Positions 8,625 through 16,989 of a stretch of 64,000 nt of DNA are shown piece after piece. The stretch lies in assembly GCA_036279015.1 (NCBI GenBank), contig DASUJY010000033.1, positions 1 to 64,000 of the forward strand. Direction: 5' to 3'. The number at the start of each line of letters is the position of its first letter. Position 1 is the stretch's first letter. The position numbers and the translations under genes are program-made. The DNA is from DATEOR01 sp036279015 (lineage in GTDB: Bacteria > Actinomycetota > Thermoleophilia > Gaiellales > Gaiellaceae). A model generated the notes under the pieces. The model searched no databases. It was not told the origin of the DNA and worked only from the letters and a program-made list of their open reading frames with translations.

Positions 8625-9598
8625 TGGCCGTCAAGACATACCTGCAGGCGATCTCGGACGGGCTCCGGCAGGAGATGCAGCGCGACAAGCGCGTCTTCGT
8701 GATCGGCGAGGACGTCGGCGTGTACGGCGGCGCCTTCAAGGTGACGCAGGGCTTCCAGGAGGAGTTCGGGCCCTGGCGCGTGATCGACGCGCCGCTCTCG
8801 GAGACCGCGATCGTCGGCGGCTGCACGGGCGCGGCGATGATGGGCATGCGCCCGGTCGCGGAGATGCAGTTCGCCGACTTCATCTCGTGCGCCTGGGACC
8901 ACCTCGTGACCGTGGCCGCGAAACAGCGCTTCCGCGCCGGCACCCCGGTGCCGATCACGGTGCGGCTGCCCTCCGGCGGCGGCTTCTCCGGCGGACCGTT
9001 CCACTCGCAGAACCCGGAGTCGAGCTTCGCCCACATCCCCGGGCTGAAGGTCGTCTGCCCGGCCACACCGGCCGACGCAAAGGGTCTCCTGATCGAGGCG
9101 ATCCAGGATCCGAACCCGGTCCTCTACTTCGAGCACAAGCATCTCTACCGGCGGATCAAGGACGAGGTGCCGGAGGAGCGCTACACGGTCCCGTTCGGCG
9201 AGGCGCGCGTTCACCGCGAGGGCGAGGACGTCTCGCTCATCACGTGGGGCGCGATGGTCTACACGGCCGACGAGGCGGCCCAGAAGCTGGCGGAGGAGGA
9301 TCTCTCCGTCGAGATCCTCGACCTGCGCACGCTCGCGCCCTGGGACAAGAAGGCCGTGCTGGAATCGGTGCGGAAGACGTCCAAGGCGCTCGTGCTCCAC
9401 GAGGACACGCACACCGGCGGCTTCGGCGCGGAGATCGCGGCGACGATCGGCGAGGAGGCCTTCGAGGATCTCGACGCGCCCGTACGGCGGATCGCGGCGC
9501 CGGACACGCCGGTGCCGTTCTCGCCGCCGCTCGAGAAGGCGTTCATCCCGCAGGTCGAGGACGTCGTCGCAGGCCTGAAGGAGCTGGCGGAGTATTAG
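8624..9598 (+). CDS. 2-oxoacid dehydrogenase E1, beta subunit
   Basis: The 324-residue product opens with TYLQAISDGLRQEM and GEDVGVYGGAFKVT, then DAPLSETAIVGG and EMQFADFI, the diagnostic E1 beta sequence run. The C-terminal transketolase domain follows (EILDLRTLAPWDK). With E1 alpha it forms a heterotetramer that decarboxylates the 2-oxoacid and transfers the acyl group to the E2 lipoyl arm. The ATG overlaps the E1 alpha stop by one base, so translation is coupled. The E2 gene begins 13 bases downstream. Confidence 0.96.
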   Translation: MAVKTYLQAISDGLRQEMQRDKRVFVIGEDVGVYGGAFKVTQGFQEEFGPWRVIDAPLSETAIVGGCTGAAMMGMRPVAEMQFADFISCAWDHLVTVAAKQRFRAGTPVPITVRLPSGGGFSGGPFHSQNPESSFAHIPGLKVVCPATPADAKGLLIEAIQDPNPVLYFEHKHLYRRIKDEVPEERYTVPFGEARVHREGEDVSLITWGAMVYTADEAAQKLAEEDLSVEILDLRTLAPWDKKAVLESVRKTSKALVLHEDTHTGGFGAEIAATIGEEAFEDLDAPVRRIAAPDTPVPFSPPLEKAFIPQVEDVVAGLKELAEY

Positions 9599-9611
9599 GA
9601 CCATGATTTAG

Positions 9612-11060
9612 ATGGCAACCGGAACCGCAGTCGACGTGGTCATGCCGCAGATGGGGGTCTCGGTCTCGGAAGGCACGATCACGAAGTGGCTGAAGTCCGA
9701 GGGCGAGCCGATCGCAGCGGACGAGTCGCTGCTCGAGATCTCGACGGACAAGGTCGACACCGAGGTGCCGAGCCCGGCCGGCGGCGTTCTCCAGGAGATC
9801 CTCGCGCAGGAAGGCGAGACCGTTCCCGTCGGGACGAAGATCGCCGTCATCGCTCCCGAGGGAGCCGAGGTCGAGGCAGAGGCTCCTCCCGCGCCCCCCA
9901 CGCAGGAGGCCGCCGCACAGGCCGAAGCGGCATCCGGGGCGGAGGGCGAGGCACCGAGCGCGGAGAAGACCGAGGCCGCCGCGCCGCCGGCCGCCGAGCC
10001 TGCTCCTGCGCCCGCGGCGCCCGCAGCGCCCGCGGCGCCGGCAGCGCCCCCGGCGGAGGACGAGAACGGTCGCCGGGAGGCCAGGTTCGTCTCCCCGGTC
10101 GTGGCGAGGATCGCCGCCGAGCACGGCGTCGACGTCGCGAGCGTCGAGGGCACCGGCCGCGGCGGGCGAGTCACCAAGAAGGACATCCTTTCTCACATCG
10201 AATCGGGTGCCGCGGCCTCGCCTGCGGCGGAGCCAGCGGCGGCGGAAGCGGCTCCCGCCCCCGCCGAGGCGCCGCCGGCCCCCGCACAGCAGCCCCAGGC
10301 CGCGCCTCAGACGCCCCCTCCTGCCCCCGCGGCGGCGGAGGTCCAGCCAGGCGAGTCCCTCGAGCCGATGAGCGCCATGCGCAAGGGGATCGCCGAGCAC
10401 ATGCGCCGCTCCCTCGACACCTCGGCCCACGTGACGAGCTCGATCGAGGTCGACATGACGAGGATCGCTGCCCTGCGCCAGAAGCTCAAGAGGGAGTGGG
10501 CGGGATCGTACGGCGTCAATCCGACCTTCCTCGCCTTCATCGCACGCGCGGCGGTCGACAACCTCAAGGACTACCCATGGGTGAACGGCGAGATCCGCGG
10601 CGAGTCGATCGTGACGCGGAACTACGTCAACCTCGGCCTCGCCGTCGAGCTCGCGGACGGCAAGGGCCTGATCGTCCCGGTCGTCAAGAACGCCGAGACC
10701 CTCAACCTGCTCGGGATGGCGAAGGCGATCGCCGACGTGGCGCAGCGCGCGCGGGACAAGCAGCTCCTCCCGGACGACGTCCAGGGCGGCACGTTCACGA
10801 TCACGAATCCGGGCGGGTACGGCACCTTTCACGGGACCCCGGTCATCAGCCAGCCGCAGGCGGCGATCCTCGGCACCTATGCCGTCGTGAAGCGCCCCTG
10901 GGTCGTCCAGGACGGGAACGGAGAGGACGCGATCGCGATCCGCTCGATGATGAACCTGACGCTCACGTACGATCACCGCCTCGTCGACGGCGCGCTCGCC
11001 GGCCGCTTCCTGCGCGACCTGCGCGAGCGGCTGCAAACCTGGGACGAGTCCGGCGAGTAG
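9612..11060 (+). CDS. Dihydrolipoamide acyltransferase (E2)
   Basis: The 482-residue product has one N-terminal lipoyl domain with the target lysine in EISTDKVDTEVPSP (about residue 44), a long Ala/Pro linker, an E1/E3-binding domain around residues 155-195 (SPVVARIAAEHGVDVASVEG), a second Ala/Pro linker and a C-terminal acyltransferase domain. The catalytic DHRLVDG motif lies near the end. It is the core of the complex and the substrate of LipB and LipA encoded nearby. No E3 gene lies in this operon. The ribosome site is weak (AGGA). Confidence 0.95.
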   Translation: MATGTAVDVVMPQMGVSVSEGTITKWLKSEGEPIAADESLLEISTDKVDTEVPSPAGGVLQEILAQEGETVPVGTKIAVIAPEGAEVEAEAPPAPPTQEAAAQAEAASGAEGEAPSAEKTEAAAPPAAEPAPAPAAPAAPAAPAAPPAEDENGRREARFVSPVVARIAAEHGVDVASVEGTGRGGRVTKKDILSHIESGAAASPAAEPAAAEAAPAPAEAPPAPAQQPQAAPQTPPPAPAAAEVQPGESLEPMSAMRKGIAEHMRRSLDTSAHVTSSIEVDMTRIAALRQKLKREWAGSYGVNPTFLAFIARAAVDNLKDYPWVNGEIRGESIVTRNYVNLGLAVELADGKGLIVPVVKNAETLNLLGMAKAIADVAQRARDKQLLPDDVQGGTFTITNPGGYGTFHGTPVISQPQAAILGTYAVVKRPWVVQDGNGEDAIAIRSMMNLTLTYDHRLVDGALAGRFLRDLRERLQTWDESGE

Positions 11061-11061
11061 G

Positions 11062-11772
11062 GTGGCCCAGCCGGGCTATCTGCTCAACCTGGGGCTGACG
11101 CCGTACCTCGAGGCGTGGGACCTCCAGCGCTCCCTGGCGGGAGCCGTCTCCCAGGGTGCGATCCCGGACACTGTCGTCATGCTCGAGCATTCGCCCGTGG
11201 TGACGCTCGGCCGGCGCACCGGCGCGGACGAGCTGCACGTCCCCGAGAACGCGGAGGTCGACGTCGTCGAGACCGACCGCGGCGGCAAGTCGACCTACCA
11301 CGGCCCCGGCCAGCTCGTCTGCTACCCCATCTTCGACCTGAACCGCCACGGACGCGACGTGAAGCGCTACTGCCGTGACCTGGAGGAGTCCGTCATCCGG
11401 ACGGCGGCCGCCTTCGGCGTCGAGGCGACCCGGATCGAAGGCCTGACCGGCGTCTGGCTCGAGCGTCCGCCGCGGAAGCTCTGCTCGATCGGCGTCCACA
11501 TCTCCCGCTGGGTGACGACCCACGGCTACGCGCTGAACGTCGACCTCGATCCCGCGCCGTTCACCGACTGGATCACCGCGTGCGGTCTCGAGGACGCCGC
11601 GTTCACGACCATCGCACGGGAGACGGAGCGCCCGCTGACCGTGGACGAAGTCCGGCCCCACGCCACCGCCGCGCTCGCCGAAGTCTTCGGGCTCGAGCTC
11701 TCCGAGCTCCCGGCCGAGGACGGTGCCGGCCTCTGGGAGCAGCCGGTGCACGCTCGGCTAGCGGCCCGCTAG
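11062..11772 (+). CDS. lipB: Octanoyltransferase LipB
   Basis: The 236-residue product transfers octanoate from acyl carrier protein to E2 lipoyl domains. It has the family signatures RGGKSTYHGPGQLV and KLCSIGVHISRWVTTHGYAL with the catalytic lysine, and the catalytic cysteine in ITACGLED. It begins at a GTG two bases after the E2 stop, so it is translated with its substrate. LipA, which inserts the two sulfurs, is 1.6 kb away beyond the cupin genes. The stop codon TAG lies in a CTAG shared with the convergent cupin gene. Confidence 0.96.
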   Translation: MAQPGYLLNLGLTPYLEAWDLQRSLAGAVSQGAIPDTVVMLEHSPVVTLGRRTGADELHVPENAEVDVVETDRGGKSTYHGPGQLVCYPIFDLNRHGRDVKRYCRDLEESVIRTAAAFGVEATRIEGLTGVWLERPPRKLCSIGVHISRWVTTHGYALNVDLDPAPFTDWITACGLEDAAFTTIARETERPLTVDEVRPHATAALAEVFGLELSELPAEDGAGLWEQPVHARLAAR

Positions 11773-12311
11773 AGATCCGGGAGCCAGCCCTCGCGGTATG
11801 CGGTCTCCTCGACCGTGTCCCCCGCGTAGGCCTCCTCGGGGTCGGACGTCTCCTTCGCGACCCCGGCTCCGTACCGCTGCGCGAGCTCCGACTCCGGATA
11901 GACGACGTCCCGACTGGCGCGCGACCCAACCGCCACGGCGACGCACGGCTCCGTCCCCGTGGCGACGAACACGTGCTCCGTGTCGGCCGGGGAGTGGAAG
12001 AAGTCCCAGGCCTTCATATGCCGCTCCTCGCCGTCGACGAGGAGAACGCACTCGCCCGCGACGATGAGGAAGTCCTCCTGGTTCGGCTCGCGGTGGTACA
12101 TGCACGCGGGCTGGCCGGGCCAGAGGACACCGATGTTGAAGCCGACCTGCGGGAAGCGTGCGTCCTTGCTCTCGCCGAGGCGCGTGAAGACGCCGAACGC
12201 TTTGGACTCGCCCCAGACGGCGTCACGCGCGTTCACGACGTACCAGCCCTCGCCGCCGGCCTCGAGCCCGTGCTCGGTTCGTCTCAGCGGAGCCTCGGGC
12301 ACCCCGCTCAC
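11769..12311 (-). CDS. Cupin-domain protein (third of three tandem paralogues)
   Basis: The 180-residue product has a single cupin barrel with NQEDFLIVAGECVLLVDGEE and a later HSPADTEH segment supplying candidate metal ligands; the first motif reads YHREPNQEDF. It ends EEAYAGDTVEETAYREGWLPDL, a tail shared by all three copies. The GTG start at 12311 overlaps the stop of the previous cupin gene (GTGA). No substrate is known; cupins of this type include dioxygenases, isomerases and sugar-binding proteins. It is the last gene of a three-gene operon and converges on lipB. Confidence 0.85.
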   Translation of the reverse strand: MSGVPEAPLRRTEHGLEAGGEGWYVVNARDAVWGESKAFGVFTRLGESKDARFPQVGFNIGVLWPGQPACMYHREPNQEDFLIVAGECVLLVDGEERHMKAWDFFHSPADTEHVFVATGTEPCVAVAVGSRASRDVVYPESELAQRYGAGVAKETSDPEEAYAGDTVEETAYREGWLPDL

Positions 12312-12853
12312 GGAAGCCAGCCCTCCTCGTAGCGAGCGGGGATCCGTGCGGGGAAACGCGCGTACGCCTCCTCCGCGCTCGTCGTCTCCCGCTCCGCGCT
12401 CGCGTCGTGCTTGACAGCGACGTCGTGAACCGGGTAGCCGCCCCAGTTCTCGCCGGTCGAGTCGACCCGCGCGCCGACGGCGAGGATCACCGCCCGCCCG
12501 TCTCCCGCCCCGACGATCGTGTGGTCGGCGTGCGCCGGACAGTGCACGAAGTCCCATGCCCGCAGCGGCCGCTCCTCCCCCTCGACGAGCAGGAGCGCCT
12601 CGCCGGCGAGCACGAGGAAGTCCTCCTGGTCGGCCTCCCAGTGGTACATCGACATCGGCTCGCCCGGGCCGAGCACGAAGAGGTTGAAGCCGAGCTCCGG
12701 GAACTCCGCCTCGCCGCGGCCCTCGAAGGGGCAGACGACCCCGCGCGGCCCGCGGTCGTTCCAGTGCGAGTCGCGCGCGTTCACGACGAACCAGCCGGGA
12801 CCGGTGGGGACGAGGCCGTTCTTCACGGGGACGGACTGCGCCTCGGAGGTCAT
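12308..12853 (-). CDS. Cupin-domain protein (second of three)
   Basis: The 181-residue product shares the GPGWFVVNARDSHW opening, the cupin motif YHWEADQEDFLVLAGE and the HCPAHADH segment with its two neighbours, so the three genes arose by tandem duplication. Its ATG overlaps the stop of the upstream paralogue (ATGA) and its own stop overlaps the next start (GTGA). A metal-binding barrel is likely but function is unknown. Confidence 0.85.
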   Translation of the reverse strand: MTSEAQSVPVKNGLVPTGPGWFVVNARDSHWNDRGPRGVVCPFEGRGEAEFPELGFNLFVLGPGEPMSMYHWEADQEDFLVLAGEALLLVEGEERPLRAWDFVHCPAHADHTIVGAGDGRAVILAVGARVDSTGENWGGYPVHDVAVKHDASAERETTSAEEAYARFPARIPARYEEGWLP

Positions 12854-13398
12854 CCCTCGACGTCCGGCAGCCAGCCGTCCTCGTAAGGTGTGAACCGCTC
12901 GTCGGGGAAGCGTGCGTAGGCCTCGGAGGCGAGGGTCGTCTCCTCTTCGACGCCCGCGCCGTGGCGGAGCGCCGCCGCGTCGACGGTGTAGGCGCCCCAG
13001 TCACCGGAAGCCACGCGGGTGCCGACCGAGACGATCACGGACGGACCTTCGCCGGCGCCCACGATGACGTGATTCGTCTTCTCCGGGCAATGCACGAGGT
13101 CCCACGGCTTGAGCTGCCGCTCCTCGCCCTCGACGATGAGGAGCGGCTCGCCAGTGAGCACGAGGAAGTCCTCCTGCTCGTTCTCCCACTGGTACATCGC
13201 CATCGGCTGACCCGGCTCGAGCACTCCCGCGTTGATGCCGAGCTTCTCGAAGTTCCCCGCGTCGCCCTCGAAGAAGGTCATCTTCCCGAGCGGCCCGTCA
13301 TCCCGCCAGCGCGCTTCGCGCGCGTTCAGGACGAACCAGCCTTCCCCCGCAGGCACGAGTCCGACCTCGGTCTCCTCCATGGGGGCCTCGGGAACCAC
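12850..13398 (-). CDS. Cupin-domain protein (first of three)
   Basis: The 182-residue product is the first of the tandem cupin set. The first metal-binding motif reads YQWENEQEDF, with Gln in place of the His found in the two other copies, so its metal site may differ. HCPEKTNH keeps the second histidine cluster. It starts at a GTG (13398) nine bases from a TAGTGT -10 hexamer that overlaps the lipA promoter on the other strand. The three genes are co-transcribed away from lipA. Confidence 0.85.
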   Translation of the reverse strand: MVPEAPMEETEVGLVPAGEGWFVLNAREARWRDDGPLGKMTFFEGDAGNFEKLGINAGVLEPGQPMAMYQWENEQEDFLVLTGEPLLIVEGEERQLKPWDLVHCPEKTNHVIVGAGEGPSVIVSVGTRVASGDWGAYTVDAAALRHGAGVEEETTLASEAYARFPDERFTPYEDGWLPDVEG

Positions 13399-13419
13399 GG
13401 CCTGCCTACACTACTCGTG
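13399..13419. promoter_or_regulatory. Overlapping divergent promoters (cupin operon / lipA)
   Basis: A 21-bp gap separates the cupin GTG and the lipA ATG. TACACT (13407-13412) faces lipA with seven bases to ATG, and TAGTGT (13413-13408) faces the cupins with nine bases to GTG. The hexamers overlap by five base pairs within TACACTA. Confidence 0.6.
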
Positions 13420-14340
13420 ATGGAACGCTCGTTGCCGGTCGCCCAGCGGCCCCGCCGCCCCGAGTGGATGAAGGTGCGCGCACCGAGCGCCGACTCGCGC
13501 TACTTCGAGGTGCGGAGCCTCATCCACGGTCAGAGCCTCCACACGATCTGCGAGGAGGCCCGCTGCCCGAACATCGCCGAGTGCTGGGGACGCGGGACTG
13601 CGACCTTTCAGATCCTCGGCGACACGTGCACGCGGGCCTGCCGCTACTGCTACGTCAATTCCGGCAAGCCGGAGCACCCGCCGGACCCGCTCGAGCCGCT
13701 CCGCCTCGCCCAGACGGCCGCCCAGATGGGCCTCACGCACGTGGTCGTCACCTCCGTCGACCGCGACGACGTCCCCGATCGCGGCGCCGGCCACTACGCG
13801 GCGACGATCCGGGCGCTCAAGCGGAAGGTTCCCGAGGCCTCGGTCGAGGTGCTCACGCCCGACTTTCTCGGCGTCGAGGAGGAGGCGCTCCGCACGGTTC
13901 TCGCCGCGCGCCCGGAGGTCTTCAACCACAACATCGAGACGGTCCGCCGCCTTCATCGCCGCATGCGGGGGGCCAAGGCCTCCTACGACAAGGCGCTCTG
14001 GCTGCTCTCCCGCGCGAAGGAGCTCGCCGACTATCCGCTCCTGACGAAGTCGGGGATCATCGTCGGGCTCGGCGAGACGAACGAGGAGATCGTCGAGACG
14101 ATGCGCGACCTGCGCTCGCGCGGTGTCGACGTCGTCACGATCGGCCAGTACCTCCAGCCCTCGTCGAAGCACGCCCCGATCGACCGCTGGGTGCACCCGG
14201 ACGAGTTCCGCTGGCTCCGCGAGCAGGGCGAGGAGCTGGGGTTCGGCTCGGTCTTCGCAGGCCCCCTCGTCCGCTCGTCCTACCGGGCCGACGAGCAGCG
14301 CCATGCCGCGGCGACCGGTCGCGGCGCAGTCTCCTACTAG
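13420..14340 (+). CDS. lipA: Lipoyl synthase LipA
   Basis: The 306-residue product is a radical-SAM enzyme that inserts two sulfurs into octanoyl-lipoyl domains. It has both cluster motifs: the auxiliary C-x4-C-x5-C (CEEARCPNIAEC) and the radical-SAM C-x3-C-x2-C (CTRACRYC), plus the C-terminal RSSY serine that ligates the auxiliary cluster. It completes the lipoate pathway with LipB for the adjacent dehydrogenase. The ATG is seven bases from TACACT, so the mRNA is probably leaderless; a GTG immediately upstream is an alternative start. Confidence 0.97.
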   Translation: MERSLPVAQRPRRPEWMKVRAPSADSRYFEVRSLIHGQSLHTICEEARCPNIAECWGRGTATFQILGDTCTRACRYCYVNSGKPEHPPDPLEPLRLAQTAAQMGLTHVVVTSVDRDDVPDRGAGHYAATIRALKRKVPEASVEVLTPDFLGVEEEALRTVLAARPEVFNHNIETVRRLHRRMRGAKASYDKALWLLSRAKELADYPLLTKSGIIVGLGETNEEIVETMRDLRSRGVDVVTIGQYLQPSSKHAPIDRWVHPDEFRWLREQGEELGFGSVFAGPLVRSSYRADEQRHAAATGRGAVSY

Positions 14341-14348
14341 CGAAGAGA

Positions 14349-14376
14349 CGACGGGCGGGGTTGCCCCCGCCCGTCG
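14349..14376 (+). terminator. Terminator after lipA
   Basis: A perfect 12-bp stem (CGACGGGCGGGG and complement) with loop TTGC lies between lipA and the convergent protease gene and can serve both strands. Confidence 0.85.
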
Positions 14377-14399
14377 CGTTTCGTCCTTTCAGGCCTCCG

Positions 14400-16829
14400 T
14401 CACTTCGACGGACCGACCAGGATCTGCGCGAAGCCGCCGGGAGTCTGGCTGGTCACGCGGATCTGCGTGCCGGTGTGCGGCACGTCCACGCTGTTCCAGC
14501 CGACCTTGTAGTGATCGGCGGCGCTGCCGCCGTGCTGGCCGTGCTCGTCGGCCAGGAACCAGTAGTCCCTGAGGTCGTCGAACAGCGGCTCGGCAGGATG
14601 CGACGGCACGTCCAGGGTCGCATCGCCGGAGTGCACGGTGATCGGGTCCGTCGGCGTCAGCCCAAAGGTCGCGTCGAAGGATTGGAGACGCGGCCTCGCG
14701 AGGATCCCGTCCGACCAATGGAGCGGCGCAGGCCGCGCGTCGATCGGCAGGATCAGTCCCTCGCCGGGATGGTCTCCGACGTTGTTGTTCGAGTAGCCGG
14801 TGTCCCAGTAGCTGATCAAGATCCCGTCCTGGTACGGGAAGTGCTCGACCAGTTTCGGCTTGTTCGGGCAGCAGAACTGGTACGGACCGGTCTCGAGACC
14901 GCTGTCGTACGTCCCGGCGTACTGCCGGTTCTCGACGACGTAGTAGTGGCTGTTGAACAGCGTGTCGTTCCCGGTCGTCGACCGGAAGCCGTCCAGGGTC
15001 CAGCCGTTCTCACCGGACTCGGCGTCGTCGGCGAAGACGGTCGCCCCGTCAGCGGTGATGGCGAGGTCGTCGAACTCGAACCCGCGCCCGCCGGCGGCCC
15101 CGTCGGTCCAGTACCGGAACTGGAGCTTGATCGTCTGGCCCGCGTACGACGTCAGGTCGGCCGTGAGCGGGACCCAGTCCGGACTACCCGAGGCGACGTC
15201 GCACACCTTGTCCTGACCTGAGATCCCGGTGATCCCGTGGCCGAAGTTCTGACCGTTCTCGTTGTCAGAAGTGGAGTGGTTCGTCTCGAGCTCCGTGTAG
15301 GTGGCTCCGCCGTCCGTCGAGACCCGTACGTACGCGTAGTCCCAGCACCCCTCGATCTCGTACCACGCGTTCGCCGTCAGCGAGATGTTGCCGGCGTCCG
15401 GCAGTGTCACATCGCGCGTCATCGTGACGTCGAGGTCGTTCCCCGCCGTCGAGTACCAGGCGTTGGCACCCGAGGTCGGCTTGCCCAGAACGGTCGTCGA
15501 CGGATTGTCCTCCGGCGGCAGGACCACGAAGAGCCCCTGTGCCTGCTTCGTGTTGTAGACGGACGGTCCCAGCTTGTGGGTCGACGCCTGACCCGCGGAG
15601 GCGACGTCGTAGTTCAGCCAGCCGAGCTGGAACTTGTCCCACGCGTTGAAGCCGATCGGCTTCGACCCGAGGTCCTCGGTCCCGTCCGTTCCGTACGAGC
15701 CCTGGGACATGATCGTCCACCACGCGGTGCCGTTCTCGGCCCCGCCGGTGTTCCCCGACGTGTCGTACTCGTCCGGGAGACCGAGGTCGTGGCCGAACTC
15801 GTGCGAGAAGACGCCGACGCCGCCGTTCTCGGGCTCGATCGTGTAGTCGCCGACCCAGTAGCCCGAGCGGCCGACCTGCACGCCGCCGAACCGGTTGAAG
15901 TCCGGCCCGACGCTGCCGAGACCGGAGAGATTGGTGTAGGAGCGGTGGCTCCAGATTGCGTCCGTGCCCTGGGCGCCGCCACCGGTCTCCTCGCCTTCGC
16001 CGGCGTGGATCGACTGGAAGTGGTCGATGTAGCCGTCCGGCTCGTCGAAGTTGCCGTTGTGGTTGTAGTCGTAGCGATCCCAGTGGTCGAACCGGGAGAG
16101 GTAGTCGTCGATCTCCGCCGCGGTCTTGCCGGCGGCGATCTGCGCGTCGTACCAGGCGTTCAGCTCGTCCTCGAGCAGTCGCTGGATGTCCCGCGAGCAG
16201 ACGATCGAGCCGCAGTAATTCGACCCGTACGCCGCCTCGTTGAAGGGCACCCTGACCCAGTCGGTGACGTCACCGTCCACCGCGTAGCGGTTGTTCGACA
16301 TCTCCTTGTAGAAGTTCCGCATCGAGACGTCGTCGGAGGCGTCCGAGAAGAGCAGGTCGAGGTAGTGGCTCCGGCTGAAGTCCGGCGCCCAGATGGTCGT
16401 GTTGTCGACCGACCGATCGGGCTCGGAGATCTGGTTGTGCAGGGGCCCGGGATCGCCACCGTGGTTGATGTCGCCGAGCGCCCCGTGATTGTGCGTTGCC
16501 GGTTCGTCGCCGAACTCGGCCAGGACGGTCCAGATCTCATCCTCGCCTTCGCGGACGAGCTCGACGTACTGGCCCTTCGCGACCTTGCCGATCTTCGTGT
16601 TCGGCCCAATCTGCCCGTTCAGCTTCATCTGGATGGCCTTCTCCATCAGCAGGCCCTGCTTCTTCGCGAGCGGGCCCTCCAGGTTGTCCGACCGGGGTGT
16701 CAGCCCGTCGGCCGCGGGTTGGCCGGCACCCACGCTCGGCCCTGCGACCCCCGCGGCCGGCAAGGCCAGGAGCGCCACGAGGAATACGGCCGCAAGCAGC
16801 CAGCGGCCACGGTGTTGGCGTTTCAGCAT
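14400..16829 (-). CDS. Secreted M6-family metalloprotease (immune inhibitor A-like)
   Basis: The 809-residue product has a signal peptide (MLKRQHRGRW then a hydrophobic stretch to about residue 28), a propeptide-like region and the zinc motif HEFGHDLGLPDEYD at residues 343-356. That motif and the flanking KLNGQIGPNTK and DFSRSHYLDLLFS segments fit the immune inhibitor A branch of M6. The C-terminal half contains jelly-roll-like segments (FEFDDLAITADG). It should be secreted and degrade extracellular protein. The start at 16829 has AGGAGGGG upstream and begins the signal peptide. It lies downstream of the S8 protease in the same direction, separated by a structured 160-bp gap. Confidence 0.92.
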   Translation of the reverse strand: MLKRQHRGRWLLAAVFLVALLALPAAGVAGPSVGAGQPAADGLTPRSDNLEGPLAKKQGLLMEKAIQMKLNGQIGPNTKIGKVAKGQYVELVREGEDEIWTVLAEFGDEPATHNHGALGDINHGGDPGPLHNQISEPDRSVDNTTIWAPDFSRSHYLDLLFSDASDDVSMRNFYKEMSNNRYAVDGDVTDWVRVPFNEAAYGSNYCGSIVCSRDIQRLLEDELNAWYDAQIAAGKTAAEIDDYLSRFDHWDRYDYNHNGNFDEPDGYIDHFQSIHAGEGEETGGGAQGTDAIWSHRSYTNLSGLGSVGPDFNRFGGVQVGRSGYWVGDYTIEPENGGVGVFSHEFGHDLGLPDEYDTSGNTGGAENGTAWWTIMSQGSYGTDGTEDLGSKPIGFNAWDKFQLGWLNYDVASAGQASTHKLGPSVYNTKQAQGLFVVLPPEDNPSTTVLGKPTSGANAWYSTAGNDLDVTMTRDVTLPDAGNISLTANAWYEIEGCWDYAYVRVSTDGGATYTELETNHSTSDNENGQNFGHGITGISGQDKVCDVASGSPDWVPLTADLTSYAGQTIKLQFRYWTDGAAGGRGFEFDDLAITADGATVFADDAESGENGWTLDGFRSTTGNDTLFNSHYYVVENRQYAGTYDSGLETGPYQFCCPNKPKLVEHFPYQDGILISYWDTGYSNNNVGDHPGEGLILPIDARPAPLHWSDGILARPRLQSFDATFGLTPTDPITVHSGDATLDVPSHPAEPLFDDLRDYWFLADEHGQHGGSAADHYKVGWNSVDVPHTGTQIRVTSQTPGGFAQILVGPSK

Positions 16830-16989
16830 CGAGGTCTTCCCCTCCTTTTGCCTGCCTCCCCCCCGTCGGAGGCTCCCTGTCACCTGCCGCAAGCCAGGAG
16901 CGGGGGCCTCCTGGCAACCGGCACGAGCCGTTCCGGAGGGACCGCCTGGGCAGCGGCCCCTCCGTCGGCTCGTATCGAGTCCCGTTCTC
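16830..16989 (-). promoter_or_regulatory. Structured gap between S8 and M6 protease genes
   Basis: Read on the minus strand, this gap has a 51-nt hairpin at 16973-16923 (outer stem ACGAGCCG/CGGCTCGT, inner 12-bp stem) that is fully paired only on that strand because one pair is G-U there and A-C on the other. A second hairpin at 16915-16893 (GCCAGGAG/CTCCTGGC) follows, then AGGTGACAGG at 16885-16876 and a G-rich ribosome site. The first hairpin may terminate S8 transcription; the rest is the M6 leader. Confidence 0.55.

Noticed and set aside
9880..10360. Ala/Pro-rich repeats in the E2 gene as DNA repeats of interest
   Set aside because: They are the flexible linkers normal for E2 proteins.
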